DNA of 36,607 bases. Source: Alphaproteobacteria bacterium. GTDB taxonomy: Bacteria > Pseudomonadota > Alphaproteobacteria > TMED109. Below, in pieces: positions 25,324 through 32,497 of the stretch. Position 1 is the first letter of the stretch; every line of letters starts with the position of its first letter. The notes below the pieces were generated by a model. The model searched no databases. It had not been told where the DNA came from and saw only the letters and a list, made by a program, of their open reading frames with translations. The translations under genes and the position numbers were made by a program. The stretch spans positions 1-36,607 of the forward strand of contig JAJDZX010000090.1 in assembly GCA_022824395.1 (NCBI GenBank). The letters are read 5' to 3'.

Positions 25324-25550
25324 CTGGCTACTCCCGCACGGAGGACTTCATCGTGGTCCGCCGTTGAGGTGCGCCGTCGCGACGCCGCCCAGTCCTCCAG
25401 GTCGGTCCGGGCGTAGCACACCCGCTTGCCGAACTTGTGGAAGACAGGCCCCTCGCCACTTACCCTGAAACGATCGAGGGTTCTGGGACTGATCCCTAGC
25501 AAGCGCGCGGCCTCGCGGGTATCAACATAAATCGGGCGTTCACTCTTCAT
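25320..25550 (-). CDS. AlpA/excisionase-like helix-turn-helix protein
   Basis: 76 residues. A single MerR/AlpA-type winged helix-turn-helix (VDTREAARLLGISPRTLDRF, then GKRVCYARTDLEDWAASRR). Such proteins act as excisionases or activators of integrase genes in integrative elements. Here it is the second gene of the operon that encodes the pilus and secretion channel, overlapping its neighbours by four bases on each side, so excision control and transfer would be expressed together. Whether it is the excisionase (Xis) or a transcription factor cannot be told. Confidence 0.75.
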   Translation of the reverse strand: MKSERPIYVDTREAARLLGISPRTLDRFRVSGEGPVFHKFGKRVCYARTDLEDWAASRRRTSTADHDEVLRAGVAR

Positions 25551-25990
25551 GGAAGGTTCTCCTTGTTCACGGGACGGGCGTCCATTCGGGCCAGGACATC
25601 GACCAGCGCCGCGCGTTCCCGGTCACTCGCATGTGTGGCCATCCACGCCCGCACCCGGTCCACCTTCGCCAGGGTCGGCGAGGCGCCCCGGCGGAGCCGG
25701 GCGGCGAAAGACGAATCCCCCGCAGCCATCTCGCCGAATAGGGAGACCTTGAGCCCGGTCACGGCCAGAAAGGCCTCCACCTCGCGCCGGAACGCCGGAC
25801 CCACGGGCTCCATCCCCATGAAGGCGAGCAACCGGTCCGCGGTCCGGAGCCGGAGGGAGCGGCCGCGCCGCAGGTCCGCCACCAGGCAGGGATCGCCGAT
25901 GGCGACCTCGCCGAAGCGGCGCCCACTCACTGCCTGGCACGCCATCCAGTCCTCGATGGCGTCGTGCAGGAAGGTGGCCAGGTCCGTCAT
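25547..25990 (-). CDS. Tandem-repeat putative DNA-binding protein
   Basis: 147 residues made of two copies of one 46-residue unit, at 13-58 and 72-117, identical at 19 of 46 positions by my count. Shared core: F-G-E-x-A-x-G-D, then L-R-R-G-x-S, then D-R, ending with Met. The pattern (helix, GD turn, helix with LRRG) resembles small helix-turn-helix proteins of alphaproteobacterial phages and plasmids, so each unit probably binds DNA; two units in one chain would bind an inverted or direct repeat as a monomer. First gene of the transfer operon, divergent from the S24 repressor. Start at the ATG at 25990; no clear ribosome site, and an in-frame upstream extension to 26143 would overlap the repressor promoter. 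Confidence 0.65.
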   Translation of the reverse strand: MTDLATFLHDAIEDWMACQAVSGRRFGEVAIGDPCLVADLRRGRSLRLRTADRLLAFMGMEPVGPAFRREVEAFLAVTGLKVSLFGEMAAGDSSFAARLRRGASPTLAKVDRVRAWMATHASDRERAALVDVLARMDARPVNKENLP

Positions 25991-26081
25991 GATGGAGGAA
26001 CGTAAGGAGAACGAACCGGGCCTGCAAAGGAAATCGAAAGAAGATATCCTACGCTCGATGCAGGACGACAGGAGCACCGCG
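25991..26081. promoter_or_regulatory. Divergent control region between transfer operon and repressor
   Basis: 91 bp holding both start regions. On the plus strand CTGCAA (26022-26027) and TATCCT (26045-26050) are 17 bp apart and would give a start near 26057. On the minus strand TTGCAG (about 26023-26028) and TACGTT (about 26000-26005), also 17 bp apart, face the transfer operon. Both match consensus weakly. AGGAG at 26070-26074 is the repressor's ribosome site. The two promoters would overlap, so one bound repressor could block both. Confidence 0.4.
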
Positions 26082-26765
26082 ATGACACGCGACCCGGTGC
26101 GGGAGACGGTGCGGCACCTGTTGCGCCGGAAAGGGATCACCATGCGCGAGGCCTCGCTCGCTATGGGACGGAACGCGAGCTACCTCCAGCAGTTCCTCAC
26201 GCGGGGTTCGCCCGCGACGCTCCGCCGCCGGGACCGCGAGGTGCTGGCCGGGCTGCTCGGCTGCTCGGCGTCCGACCTGTGGCCCGCCGAACCGGTCAAA
26301 CCGGAAGGCCCGGCCTACGGCCGACCCGCGGCTCCTGCCGGGGCCTCGCTGGCGGAAATTCCCGAGGTCGAGGTCGACGCCGCAGCCGGGGGCGGGACCA
26401 CCGGCGCGGACCACCCGCTGGAGATCGCGCGTTGGAGCCTCCCCGAGGACATGCTGCGCCACGAGGGCAGGGCCTCCCCGGAGAACCTTCGCATCCTCCG
26501 GGCGAGGGGCGACTCCATGGAACCCCTGCTCGGCGAGGGTGACCGGCTCATCGTCGACATCTCGCGTCGCGTGCCGGCTACGGGCGAAATGGCCGTGCTG
26601 TGGGACGGGCTCGGGCTCGTCGTCAAGCGGCTCGAGGCCGTCAGTGGCAGCGACCCCGCCGAACTCAGGCTGATTTCCGCAAACCCGGTCTACGAACCCT
26701 ACGCCGTCCCCGCGCAGGACGTGCACATAGTCGGCAAGGTCATTTGGGTGCTGAGGAAGGCGTGA
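26082..26765 (+). CDS. S24/LexA-like (CI-type) repressor
   Basis: 227 residues. N-terminal helix-turn-helix (residues 5-60: VRHLLRRKGITMREASLAMG, ASYLQQFLTRGSP). C-terminal S24 self-cleaving domain: Ser145-Met146 (ARGDSMEPLLGEGDRLIVD) and Lys182 (GLVVKRLE) form the dyad; the VDAAAGGG segment contains the Ala102-Gly103 pair expected as the cleavage point. RecA filament on DNA damage would trigger self-cleavage and release repression, as in SXT SetR and lambda CI. ATG at 26082 with AGGAG seven bases upstream; a second ATG eight codons earlier lacks one. It reads away from the transfer operon and is the likely master switch. Confidence 0.9.
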   Translation: MTRDPVRETVRHLLRRKGITMREASLAMGRNASYLQQFLTRGSPATLRRRDREVLAGLLGCSASDLWPAEPVKPEGPAYGRPAAPAGASLAEIPEVEVDAAAGGGTTGADHPLEIARWSLPEDMLRHEGRASPENLRILRARGDSMEPLLGEGDRLIVDISRRVPATGEMAVLWDGLGLVVKRLEAVSGSDPAELRLISANPVYEPYAVPAQDVHIVGKVIWVLRKA

Positions 26766-27138
26766 GTTGGCACCGCCCAAGGCGACCTACCGCCGCTGAT
26801 TTGGTCCACCATGAATGCGCGTCGTCGGACAGTTGATGGAAATCACTGACGCGGCAGCACCGGCTGGTGCGACGCGGACGCGGTCCGGATCACGGCTCGG
26901 CGTGCCTCACGAACGATCCTGCGCAGTGGTAGGATCGATTGGTGCAGTGCACCCAACGCTTGGCTGCCTAGGGTGGCGTTGCGCAGGTCGTGTAGAGGCC
27001 GCGTGGTCGCCGTCGACACCGAAGACCTGCACCCGGCACAGTCGGGGCGACGGCGGCCGTAACGGTGCCTGCTGTCCGCCAGCGCTGCGTGTCTGCGGGG
27101 CGGGTCCGGTTTCGGGCACGCATACCGGAAAGGTGAGT
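26766..27138. other. Intergenic, nothing recognised
   Basis: 373 bp between the repressor and the 124-residue protein gene. Frames are open through parts of it but the codons lack coding character, and I see no stable hairpin with a T-run or promoter of note. Confidence 0.5.
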
Positions 27139-27513
27139 ATGAAGCACAACCTGACCTTGGTGGTCCTGAATGCGGAACAGATCGCGCGGGCAAGGAAGGC
27201 GAACGGCCGCCGAACACGAATCACGCACGCGCTGATCTGCGGACCCTACGGGCAAATGTTCGGAACAGAGAAGGAGTGCCTCAGGCACTTTGTGGCTTGG
27301 GATCCGGACCACCGGATCGAGTTCGCACCTGGTCAGCTCCAGACGCCCTTTGCAGACCTGTTCGACAGGGCGGTGCGGACTATTGCCTATCCAATCACCG
27401 ACTACAGGACGACCGCAGACCTGGCCAAGCGGCTGATGGAGGCCTCCGGTGCGACCCCGCGCATGGTGCCGTCCGCCCGGGGACTGTTCGGTCGGCTTTT
27501 CGCCGAAAACTGA
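27139..27513 (+). CDS. Unknown 124-residue cytoplasmic protein
   Basis: Starts MKHNLTLVVLNAEQIARARK at the ATG at 27139 with AAAGGTGAG just upstream as ribosome site; longer starts back to 26815 would add low-complexity residues that do not look coding. Contains GPYGQMFGTEKECLRHFVAW and a helical C-terminal part ending GLFGRLFAEN; soluble, mildly basic. I do not recognise the family. GC and codon use are somewhat lower than the tra genes. It lies between the repressor and the fossil of a second repressor tail, so it may be part of a duplicated or exchanged control cassette. Confidence 0.65.
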   Translation: MKHNLTLVVLNAEQIARARKANGRRTRITHALICGPYGQMFGTEKECLRHFVAWDPDHRIEFAPGQLQTPFADLFDRAVRTIAYPITDYRTTADLAKRLMEASGATPRMVPSARGLFGRLFAEN

Positions 27514-27544
27514 CCGTGCCGGCGCCGGCGCCCGGCATGCTCAT

Positions 27545-27705
27545 GCCCGCTACGGGTGAGCGGGCCGAGGATAATGGCATGACTGCGCTGCGACCCCGCC
27601 AAACCCCGGTTGATCTCCGCGAACCCAGCCTACGTGCCCCACACCGTCCCTGCCCATGACGTGCACATGTTCGGCAAGGTCGTCTGGGTGCTCAGGAAGG
27701 CGTGA
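27545..27705 (+). pseudogene. Decayed C-terminal tail of a second S24 repressor copy
   Basis: Codons 27610-27705 translate to LISANPAYVPHTVPAHDVHM followed by FGKVVWVLRKA and a stop. The intact repressor at 26082 ends LISANPVYEPYAVPAQDVHI, VGKVIWVLRKA: about 23 of 31 residues identical. Weaker nucleotide similarity reaches back to about 27545 with at least one frameshift; the helix-turn-helix and catalytic parts are gone. This is a relic of a related repressor gene lying 0.85 kb downstream of the living one. Confidence 0.8.
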
Positions 27706-28042
27706 GACGGCGCGGCAACGGATGCGAAGCTTCCGATCGGGAAACCTGTACGGCGAAGCCCCCGGAATCCGCGGGTCGCCACGCCCGGGAACCAGGGGGC
27801 GTTCAAGCAATCCGCCCGGAACAAGCGGCTGAAGGGCCTAGTGAGCGCGTTGACAGTGGGCCTCCCCCGCCGCGACAAATCCAGTTTTACAACGTCGAGT
27901 CAAGTCTTGGGATCGAGCACCTTGCTGACGAGCCCGGTCCCATTGTCGTAGCGAACTGTCTCCGGCATGTCGCGCTTGGCGGGTGCAGCCCGGATAGGGG
28001 GCCCGCCGCCGCGTAAGGACCGAGAACTGCTAGGATGGATCC
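27706..28042. other. Intergenic, nothing recognised
   Basis: About 340 bp between the repressor relic and the small coiled-coil gene. No convincing coding frame or structured RNA. Confidence 0.45.
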
Positions 28043-28264
28043 ATGGCGACCACGCTCGATACTCACGCCGCAATCAAGCGCCTGACCGCGGCCGGCCTCG
28101 ACACCACCCAGGCCGAGGCGATCGTCGACACCGTGAGCCAGGCGGACGACCAGCTCGTCACCAAGGCCGACCTGCAGGCCGCGCTCGCCAGTCTCGAACG
28201 GCGCCTCATTGGCTACCTGGTCGCAGCGGTGCTAGTCGTTCTGGGTGCGATCAAGTACCTCTAG
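28043..28264 (+). CDS. Small coiled-coil membrane protein, DUF1640-like
   Basis: 73 residues. MATTLDTHAAIKRLTAAGLD is a typical DUF1640 beginning, followed by TQAEAIVDTVSQADDQLVTK, a coiled-coil heptad region (KADLQAALASLERRL) and one C-terminal membrane helix (about 55-71: IGYLVAAVLVVLGAIKYL). Shorter than usual for the family, mainly in the coiled coil. AGGA lies nine to twelve bases before the ATG. Role unknown; such proteins are common passengers of alphaproteobacterial genomes and mobile elements. Confidence 0.75.
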   Translation: MATTLDTHAAIKRLTAAGLDTTQAEAIVDTVSQADDQLVTKADLQAALASLERRLIGYLVAAVLVVLGAIKYL

Positions 28265-28560
28265 GATCCGGCTGCCGGCGCGTCGACCTCCACGACCATC
28301 CTGAAGCGTCCCCTCACTGTGCGGACCTGATCCGCGACAGCTGTCGACGGCGCGCCGGCGTTCACCTCCGGCGCCAGGCAAGTCGAGGAGATACCGCTCA
28401 ACGGTGTGTCCGACTACAGTTTCAAACCGACAGGCCATTGCGAAGGCCAAGGTTTCCAAGCGCGTCGCCTGCTCGTACCGAAGCGAGTTCGTCCTCCTGA
28501 CCTCTCACGTGTGCGGCAGCGCCCTGTCCGCCGACTGATGCGGTCAGCTCGATGCCCCGG
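28261..28560 (-). pseudogene. Possible frameshifted remnant, unidentified
   Basis: On the minus strand, one frame over about 28400-28261 reads SDTPLSGISSTCLAPEVNAG then STAVADQVRTVRGRFRMVVE and VDAPAAGS-stop, with strong GC bias at third codon positions. A different frame upstream (YEQATRLETLAFAMACRFET) also looks coding. The two would join by a frameshift near 28420. I cannot assign a family. The rest of the gap up to the integrase (to 29067) shows nothing I can support. Confidence 0.25.
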
Positions 28561-29067
28561 TCAGCATGCCGTGAACGACGGCATCACGGTCTTTCTCAGC
28601 GGACTGAGCCTGACCGGCGAGGACGCGAAAGTGTACTCGGACCTCCCGGATCGGCCCGTGTCGCTCTCGCACCCGGGCGAACGTCTTGCATTGGGCACGC
28701 GCGCTTGGCCTCGGGCGAACTACTTCTGCGGTTGCTCGAATCGCAGTCGACACGGCATCGTCATTCACATGCTGATCGATACGTGCCGTCCACCCTGTCG
28801 GTGCGAGGCCTGGACGTGTAAACGTGCAGGACCTTCCCCTGATGCCGGCTGCCGGTTCCCGCCGGTATCGGGCCTTGAGAAGACGGATGATCACGCAGGA
28901 ACGGTGTCGTTGCCAACGTTCCGTCAGACGCACTTTGTGGATGATCGGCAGAACAGGCTGGCGACCGTCATTGTGTGTGCGGCACTCAACCCATACTGCC
29001 CCGCCGTGAATGGGAAATAAACAACGGAAACAGGCTATGTCTCGTATTCGCCGATTCGGTGCCAAAG

Positions 29068-30216
29068 CTATTGGGTGACTTCGGCGATCCGCTCCGAGAT
29101 TCGATTTGCTGCCGCCTTTACCGGGTCGGCAGCAAGGTGAGCGTACCGAGCCGTTGTTTGTACCTGTGTGTGGCCAAGAAGCTTGCCGATCATCGGCAAA
29201 CCCTCGCCTACCAGCAAGCCACCGCTGGCAAAGCTGTGTCGCAAGTCGTGGATGCGGACGTCGTCAAGACCCGCACGTGCACGTATACGCCGCCAAGGAG
29301 TCTGCAAATCGGTGAGATGGCCCCCGCGCCGGCGTCCGACGATCACCCAAGGATTACCCTCTATACGCGGCACCCCGCGGAGCACTTCAAGGGCGGGCTC
29401 CCCGAGATGCACGACCCTGGCTCCACTCTTGCTGTCGGGCAGGCTCAACTGGCCAGCCTCCATGTCAACGTAGTCCCAGCGCAACGTCAGAATCTCGGAA
29501 AGACGGCAACCTGTGAGCATGAGAAGGTGAACCGCCGCGACAGCAGATGGCGTTTCGGAACGCTCCGACTCCCTGAGAGCTGAACCGAGTCGAGCGTACT
29601 CGGTGTCAGACAGGAAGCGCTCCCGTTTTTGCTCCCTGTATCGTTTCACGTGACGACAGGGGTTCGAACCATCCGGGCGCATGCCCCAAAGCTCGGCCAT
29701 GTTGAACATCTTCGACAGGACGGCGAGAGTACGATTGGCTTGGTAGGGCGTGGCGCGCATATCCTGATGCAGGGCCATGACATCTTCTCGCCGGACATTA
29801 GCCACCCGACGTGCGCCGAGCCTTGGACCAATGAAGTCCTTTATCGAGTGGCTGTAATCCTTCCTGGTCGTTCGCTTGCAATGCACCGCGACGTAGTCGT
29901 CGAGGAAACGGCGACACAATTCTTCCACGGTCCCGTTTTCAGGAGACTGTTTTTTCGGCCGTGAGGGGTCCTTTCCGGCTCTGGCCTGGGCGATTATTTG
30001 CATCGCCTGAGCACGCGCCCCGGCGACGGTGACCACCCCGTGCTGCCCGATCGTCACCCTGATCAAGCGGTGATCGACACGTGTCATCGCAATGAAGACC
30101 TTTCGGCCCGATGGGTGGACACGCACCCCGAAGCCCTTGAGCTCGTCGTCCCAGACCTCTCGCGGACGCTCTCCTGCGGCAATCGCGTCCACCCTACGTT
30201 TTGTCAGTTTCGGCAA
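29068..30216 (-). CDS. int: P4-like tyrosine integrase of the element
   Basis: 382 residues from a TTG start. N-terminal DUF4102-type arm-binding domain (LPKLTKRRVDAIAAGERPRE), core-binding SAM-like domain, and a complete catalytic set: Arg238 (LTGCRLSEILTLRW), Lys263 (DSKSGARVV), His323 and Arg326 (IHDLRHSFA), His349 (GKLLGHTQV) and Tyr358 (ARYAHLA). Recombines attP with a tRNA-gene attB. The TTG at 30216 is preferred: GAGGGG lies nine to fourteen bases upstream and the protein then begins like its family. A TTG at 30285 would add 23 residues running through the arm-site repeats. Its 5' end faces the tRNA-Lys fragment 160 bp away. Confidence 0.93.
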   Translation of the reverse strand: MPKLTKRRVDAIAAGERPREVWDDELKGFGVRVHPSGRKVFIAMTRVDHRLIRVTIGQHGVVTVAGARAQAMQIIAQARAGKDPSRPKKQSPENGTVEELCRRFLDDYVAVHCKRTTRKDYSHSIKDFIGPRLGARRVANVRREDVMALHQDMRATPYQANRTLAVLSKMFNMAELWGMRPDGSNPCRHVKRYREQKRERFLSDTEYARLGSALRESERSETPSAVAAVHLLMLTGCRLSEILTLRWDYVDMEAGQLSLPDSKSGARVVHLGEPALEVLRGVPRIEGNPWVIVGRRRGGHLTDLQTPWRRIRARAGLDDVRIHDLRHSFASGGLLVGEGLPMIGKLLGHTQVQTTARYAHLAADPVKAAANRISERIAEVTQ

Positions 30217-30243
30217 AAGTTTGCCCCCTCGCAATCTCGCTTC

Positions 30244-30262
30244 AGGTAACAAATAGGTAACA
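30244..30262. repeat. Paired direct repeats AGGTAACA, candidate integrase arm sites
   Basis: AGGTAACA occurs at 30244-30251 and again at 30255-30262, 11 bp apart, one helical turn. Paired GGTAACA/TGTTACC repeats just upstream of integrase genes are commonly arm-type binding sites of P4-like integrases. A related AGGTAA is at 30357-30362 near the core. Confidence 0.5.
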
Positions 30263-30377
30263 GATTGCGTCGACTTTGCAAGCAATTAGGAGTGAATGAG
30301 CGTAGAATGTGTTTCGATAACCTACTGTTTCATATTACATGATATATTTTGAGCGCAGGTAAGGCTGGCAGGCATAG

Positions 30378-30427
30378 GCTGACTCTTAATCAGCGGGTCC
30401 AGGGTTCGAGTCCCTGTGCGCCCTCCA
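30378..30427 (+). repeat. attR: 3' half of tRNA-Lys(CTT)
   Basis: Anticodon arm GCTGA-CTCTTAA-TCAGC at 30378-30394 gives anticodon CTT (Lys). T-arm CAGGG-TTCGAGT-CCCTG at 30400-30416, acceptor strand TGCGCCC at 30417-30423, and CCA at 30425-30427 after a T in the discriminator place. The 5' half that should precede it is not a tRNA: 30351-30377 has an acceptor-like GAGCGCA with one mismatch, G instead of T8, and no proper D-arm. A tRNA 3' half pointing away from an integrase is the signature of the tRNA-distal junction. The intact tRNA-Lys and attL should lie left of the window. Confidence 0.8.
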
Positions 30428-30496
30428 CCTAACTATCTGAAATACAGCCACCTTCGGAGCCATTATCGAATTCCCAGCATCGCCGACTAGGTCTGT

Positions 30497-30515
30497 TGGG
30501 AATCCTATGGGAATC
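30497..30515. repeat. Paired direct repeats TGGGAATC, possible arm sites of a second element
   Basis: TGGGAATC at 30497-30504 and 30508-30515, 11 bp apart. They lie 70 bp beyond the tRNA 3' end, on the side of the dead integrase at 30650. The one-turn spacing mirrors the AGGTAACA pair on the other side of the att core but with a different sequence. Confidence 0.4.
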
Positions 30516-30649
30516 AATTGCGCCACAAACCAAGTCCCATATTGGCGATGCAAGGGGCTCGTTGGCGATCACTATTCGGTCAAACCATGGAATCCTCCGG
30601 CTGAAACACTCCGTCCGCGGTTGGCCGCCCATCGGTTTCCAGCTACCGC

Positions 30650-30990
30650 GCCCAGCTCGACGACTCCATGACCGGGCCGCGCACGATCTTGCTCGGACCC
30701 GAAGCCACACGGACGCTCGCCGCGCTGCACCGGCAAGAGGACTCCGGCCGGGTGTTCCCCGAGACCCTCACCGCCCATCGGCTCCACATGTTCTGGCGCG
30801 GCGTGCGGGAGAAAGCTGGCCTTCCGGGCCTCCGCCTCCCAAGGGGTCAGACACGGCGTCGGCCTCTACCCCGTCGGCCGCTTGCTTGAGCGCAGCCGCC
30901 GCGAGACCTCGGCAGGCTGCGCCCACCTTGCCGATGCGCACCTTGTCGAAGCAGCGGAGAAGGTCGGAGCAATCATCACCACCGCGATGA
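30650..30990 (+). pseudogene. Dead tyrosine integrase fragment
   Basis: Two frames together make the C-terminal catalytic part of a tyrosine recombinase: frame one MTGPRTILLGPEATRTLAAL, DSGRVFPE and LHMFWRGVREKAGLPGLRLP; frame two GVRHGVGLYPVGRLLERSRR, ETSAGCAHLADAHLVEAAEK. The HDLRH segment that should link them is deleted, the LLGH histidine region reads LLERS, and the catalytic tyrosine of the usual YAHL is Cys (codon 30918-30920). The N-terminal domains are absent. It lies just past the tRNA 3' end, the normal place for the integrase of an element inserted there. Unrelated in detail to the intact integrase, so it belonged to a different element. Confidence 0.8.
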
Positions 30991-31070
30991 CGGGTCAACG
31001 CGCACGACCGATAGCGCATCGACATAGCACCGCCGCGCTCCGGGTTGCGGGAGCTCGTCGAAAGCGTGCA

Positions 31071-31712
31071 TCAATCCGGCGCGACCGTGTCGCCCGTGTA
31101 AAGGGCCGCTGTACGTTGCGCCGCGGCGCGCACCACGTCGGCGTCCGTTCCTGCTGCCTCGGCCGCCCGGCCCCACGCCGCACTGCTTCCAACGATGAGC
31201 GCCCTTCCGTCACGAGTCGTGAAGAACGTCGCCCCGTCCAACTTGGGTTCGTTCGGCCGCGCAAGATGCAGTTCCATCCCCAGCAAGCCCATCTCCCAAC
31301 CTACGCCGACGGCACCGGGTCCGAACCTGTGCCAGTGGTCCGACACCAGTGCGGAATGCGTAATCGCAATGCGCGAGCGGCCGGTACCATCGTCGCACAC
31401 ACGCGCCTCCACCCAGCTCACGTCATCGCCGAACTCCCACGTCAGCCCGAGATACGAGGGACGCTCGCAGTGCCTGATCGTGCCGCCTGCGTTTCCCTCC
31501 AGTTGGTAGCGACCGCCGAGTTCGAGACGGCCGCTGACTGGCAGGAACCAGTGTGGGATTCGTTCCGCGCTCGTCACGGCGTCCCAGAGATCCTCCACTG
31601 TCGTCGCGTAGCTGCGGGCCAAGGTGACCGCGCGAGCGGCCTGTCCGGCGCGCTCCAGGGACGACACTGTGCGCTCCACGGCACCGAGGAGGCGATCGAC
31701 ATCCAGGTCCAT
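31071..31712 (-). CDS. SRPBCC (AHSA1-type) lipid-binding-fold protein
   Basis: 213 residues. Core at about 25-150: ARSYATTVEDLWDAVTSAER, IPHWFLPVSGRLELGGRYQL, ERPSYLGLTWEFGD and GWEMGLLGMELHLA, the usual Bet v1/AHSA1 signatures (a W-D-A-x-T helix, IP-x-WF, and a late G-W helix). The family is thought to bind hydrophobic ligands or act with ArsR-type regulators; no ArsR gene is adjacent. The C-terminal 50 residues are an extra helical segment. It appears complete. ATG at 31712. No obvious operon partner. Confidence 0.8.
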   Translation of the reverse strand: MDLDVDRLLGAVERTVSSLERAGQAARAVTLARSYATTVEDLWDAVTSAERIPHWFLPVSGRLELGGRYQLEGNAGGTIRHCERPSYLGLTWEFGDDVSWVEARVCDDGTGRSRIAITHSALVSDHWHRFGPGAVGVGWEMGLLGMELHLARPNEPKLDGATFFTTRDGRALIVGSSAAWGRAAEAAGTDADVVRAAAQRTAALYTGDTVAPD

Positions 31713-31892
31713 GGCTTCTCCGTTTCATCAAGCAGGCGATTATCCAAGTGCATGCCACTGCGTATGAGCGTGCGCAGGCTTTCAGCGGTGATTTGGGACT
31801 GATCGGCTCGGATTAATTGAGGTTTTGGGGAGGGTGCCCCCCGGCGAACTTGCAAGAAGTTCTCCGGAGGGCTCGTCTCGGTGACGTTGCAA

Positions 31893-32198
31893 TCACGCCG
31901 GCTGGTAGCGCCGGACATCGATCTCGTCGGCGCGCGCCCGCATCCGCATCGCGTCGCGCAAGGCCTGCATCCGCAACAGCAGGTCCATGCTGAGGCCGAA
32001 CGCCTTTTCGATCCGCAACGCCATCTCGGGCGACAGCGAGGCGTTGCCGTTCACCAGATCGGAGAGCGTCGCCCGGCGCACGCCGAGAATCCGCGCCGCT
32101 GCCGACACACTCAACCCCAGCTGCTCGAGGGCCTCGATCCGGATGAAGGTGCCGGGATGCGGGGGGGTCATCCCCATCTTGATGCCGCCGCTGGTCAT
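31893..32198 (-). CDS. higA: HigA-family antitoxin
   Basis: 101 residues. XRE helix-turn-helix with the HigA signature: PPHPGTFIRIEALEQLGLSV, AAARILGVRRATLSDLVNGN, ALRIEKAFGLSMDLLLRMQA. Antitoxins of this group bind their own operator and neutralise the HigB ribonuclease. The ATG at 32198 overlaps the higB stop (ATGA), the usual toxin-first order. Complete and apparently functional. Confidence 0.9.
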   Translation of the reverse strand: MTSGGIKMGMTPPHPGTFIRIEALEQLGLSVSAAARILGVRRATLSDLVNGNASLSPEMALRIEKAFGLSMDLLLRMQALRDAMRMRARADEIDVRRYQPA

Positions 32199-32497
32199 CA
32201 GTGGTGGTCCTCGAGGTTCATGCGCTCGATTTCGCCGTTCCGTTCCTCGAAGGTGATCCGCCAATTGCCCGACACCGACGCGCTCCACTCGTGGCGCCGC
32301 CCGCCGGACAGGCGGTGGACCCGCCAGCCGGGCGCCGCCTCGCGCATGAAGCCGTCCATCGTCTCCGCGATGGCGAGCGCGGCCAGGATGCCGCGCACGC
32401 GCTCCACGAGGTCCGCCTTCAATAGCCGGGGCGAGTCGCGCTCGAAAAGTTGGCGCAGACCCCGGTGGCGAAAGGGACGGATGATCACGGCGGGCAT
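32198..32497 (-). CDS. higB: HigB-family (RelE fold) toxin
   Basis: 99 residues. RelE/HigB fold: IIRPFRHRGLRQLFERDSPR, GWRVHRLSGGRRHEWSASVS, VSGNWRITFEERNGEIERMN and the final LEDHH. The GNWRI segment and terminal His pair are conserved in ribosome-dependent mRNA interferases of this group. Start at the ATG at 32497, which gives the family N-terminus; an ATG at 32518 adds seven residues. Co-transcribed with higA. Confidence 0.9.
   Translation of the reverse strand: MPAVIIRPFRHRGLRQLFERDSPRLLKADLVERVRGILAALAIAETMDGFMREAAPGWRVHRLSGGRRHEWSASVSGNWRITFEERNGEIERMNLEDHH

Noticed and set aside
26815..27138. N-terminal extension of the 124-residue protein
   Set aside because: The added 108 residues are Arg/Gly/Cys-rich noise, whereas the ATG at 27139 has its own ribosome site.
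28544..29065. 173-codon minus-strand frame before the integrase
   Set aside because: No domain, weak codon bias through most of its length and no ribosome site. Some of its C-terminal residues look coding, but not enough to call a gene.
30351..30427. Functional tRNA-Lys gene
   Set aside because: The 3' half is perfect, but the acceptor has a mismatch, position 8 is G, and no D-arm forms. It is read as an attachment-site half.
30882..31802. Plus-strand 306-codon frame across the SRPBCC gene
   Set aside because: Only its first 36 codons are meaningful (the dead integrase end). The rest is antisense to the SRPBCC gene.
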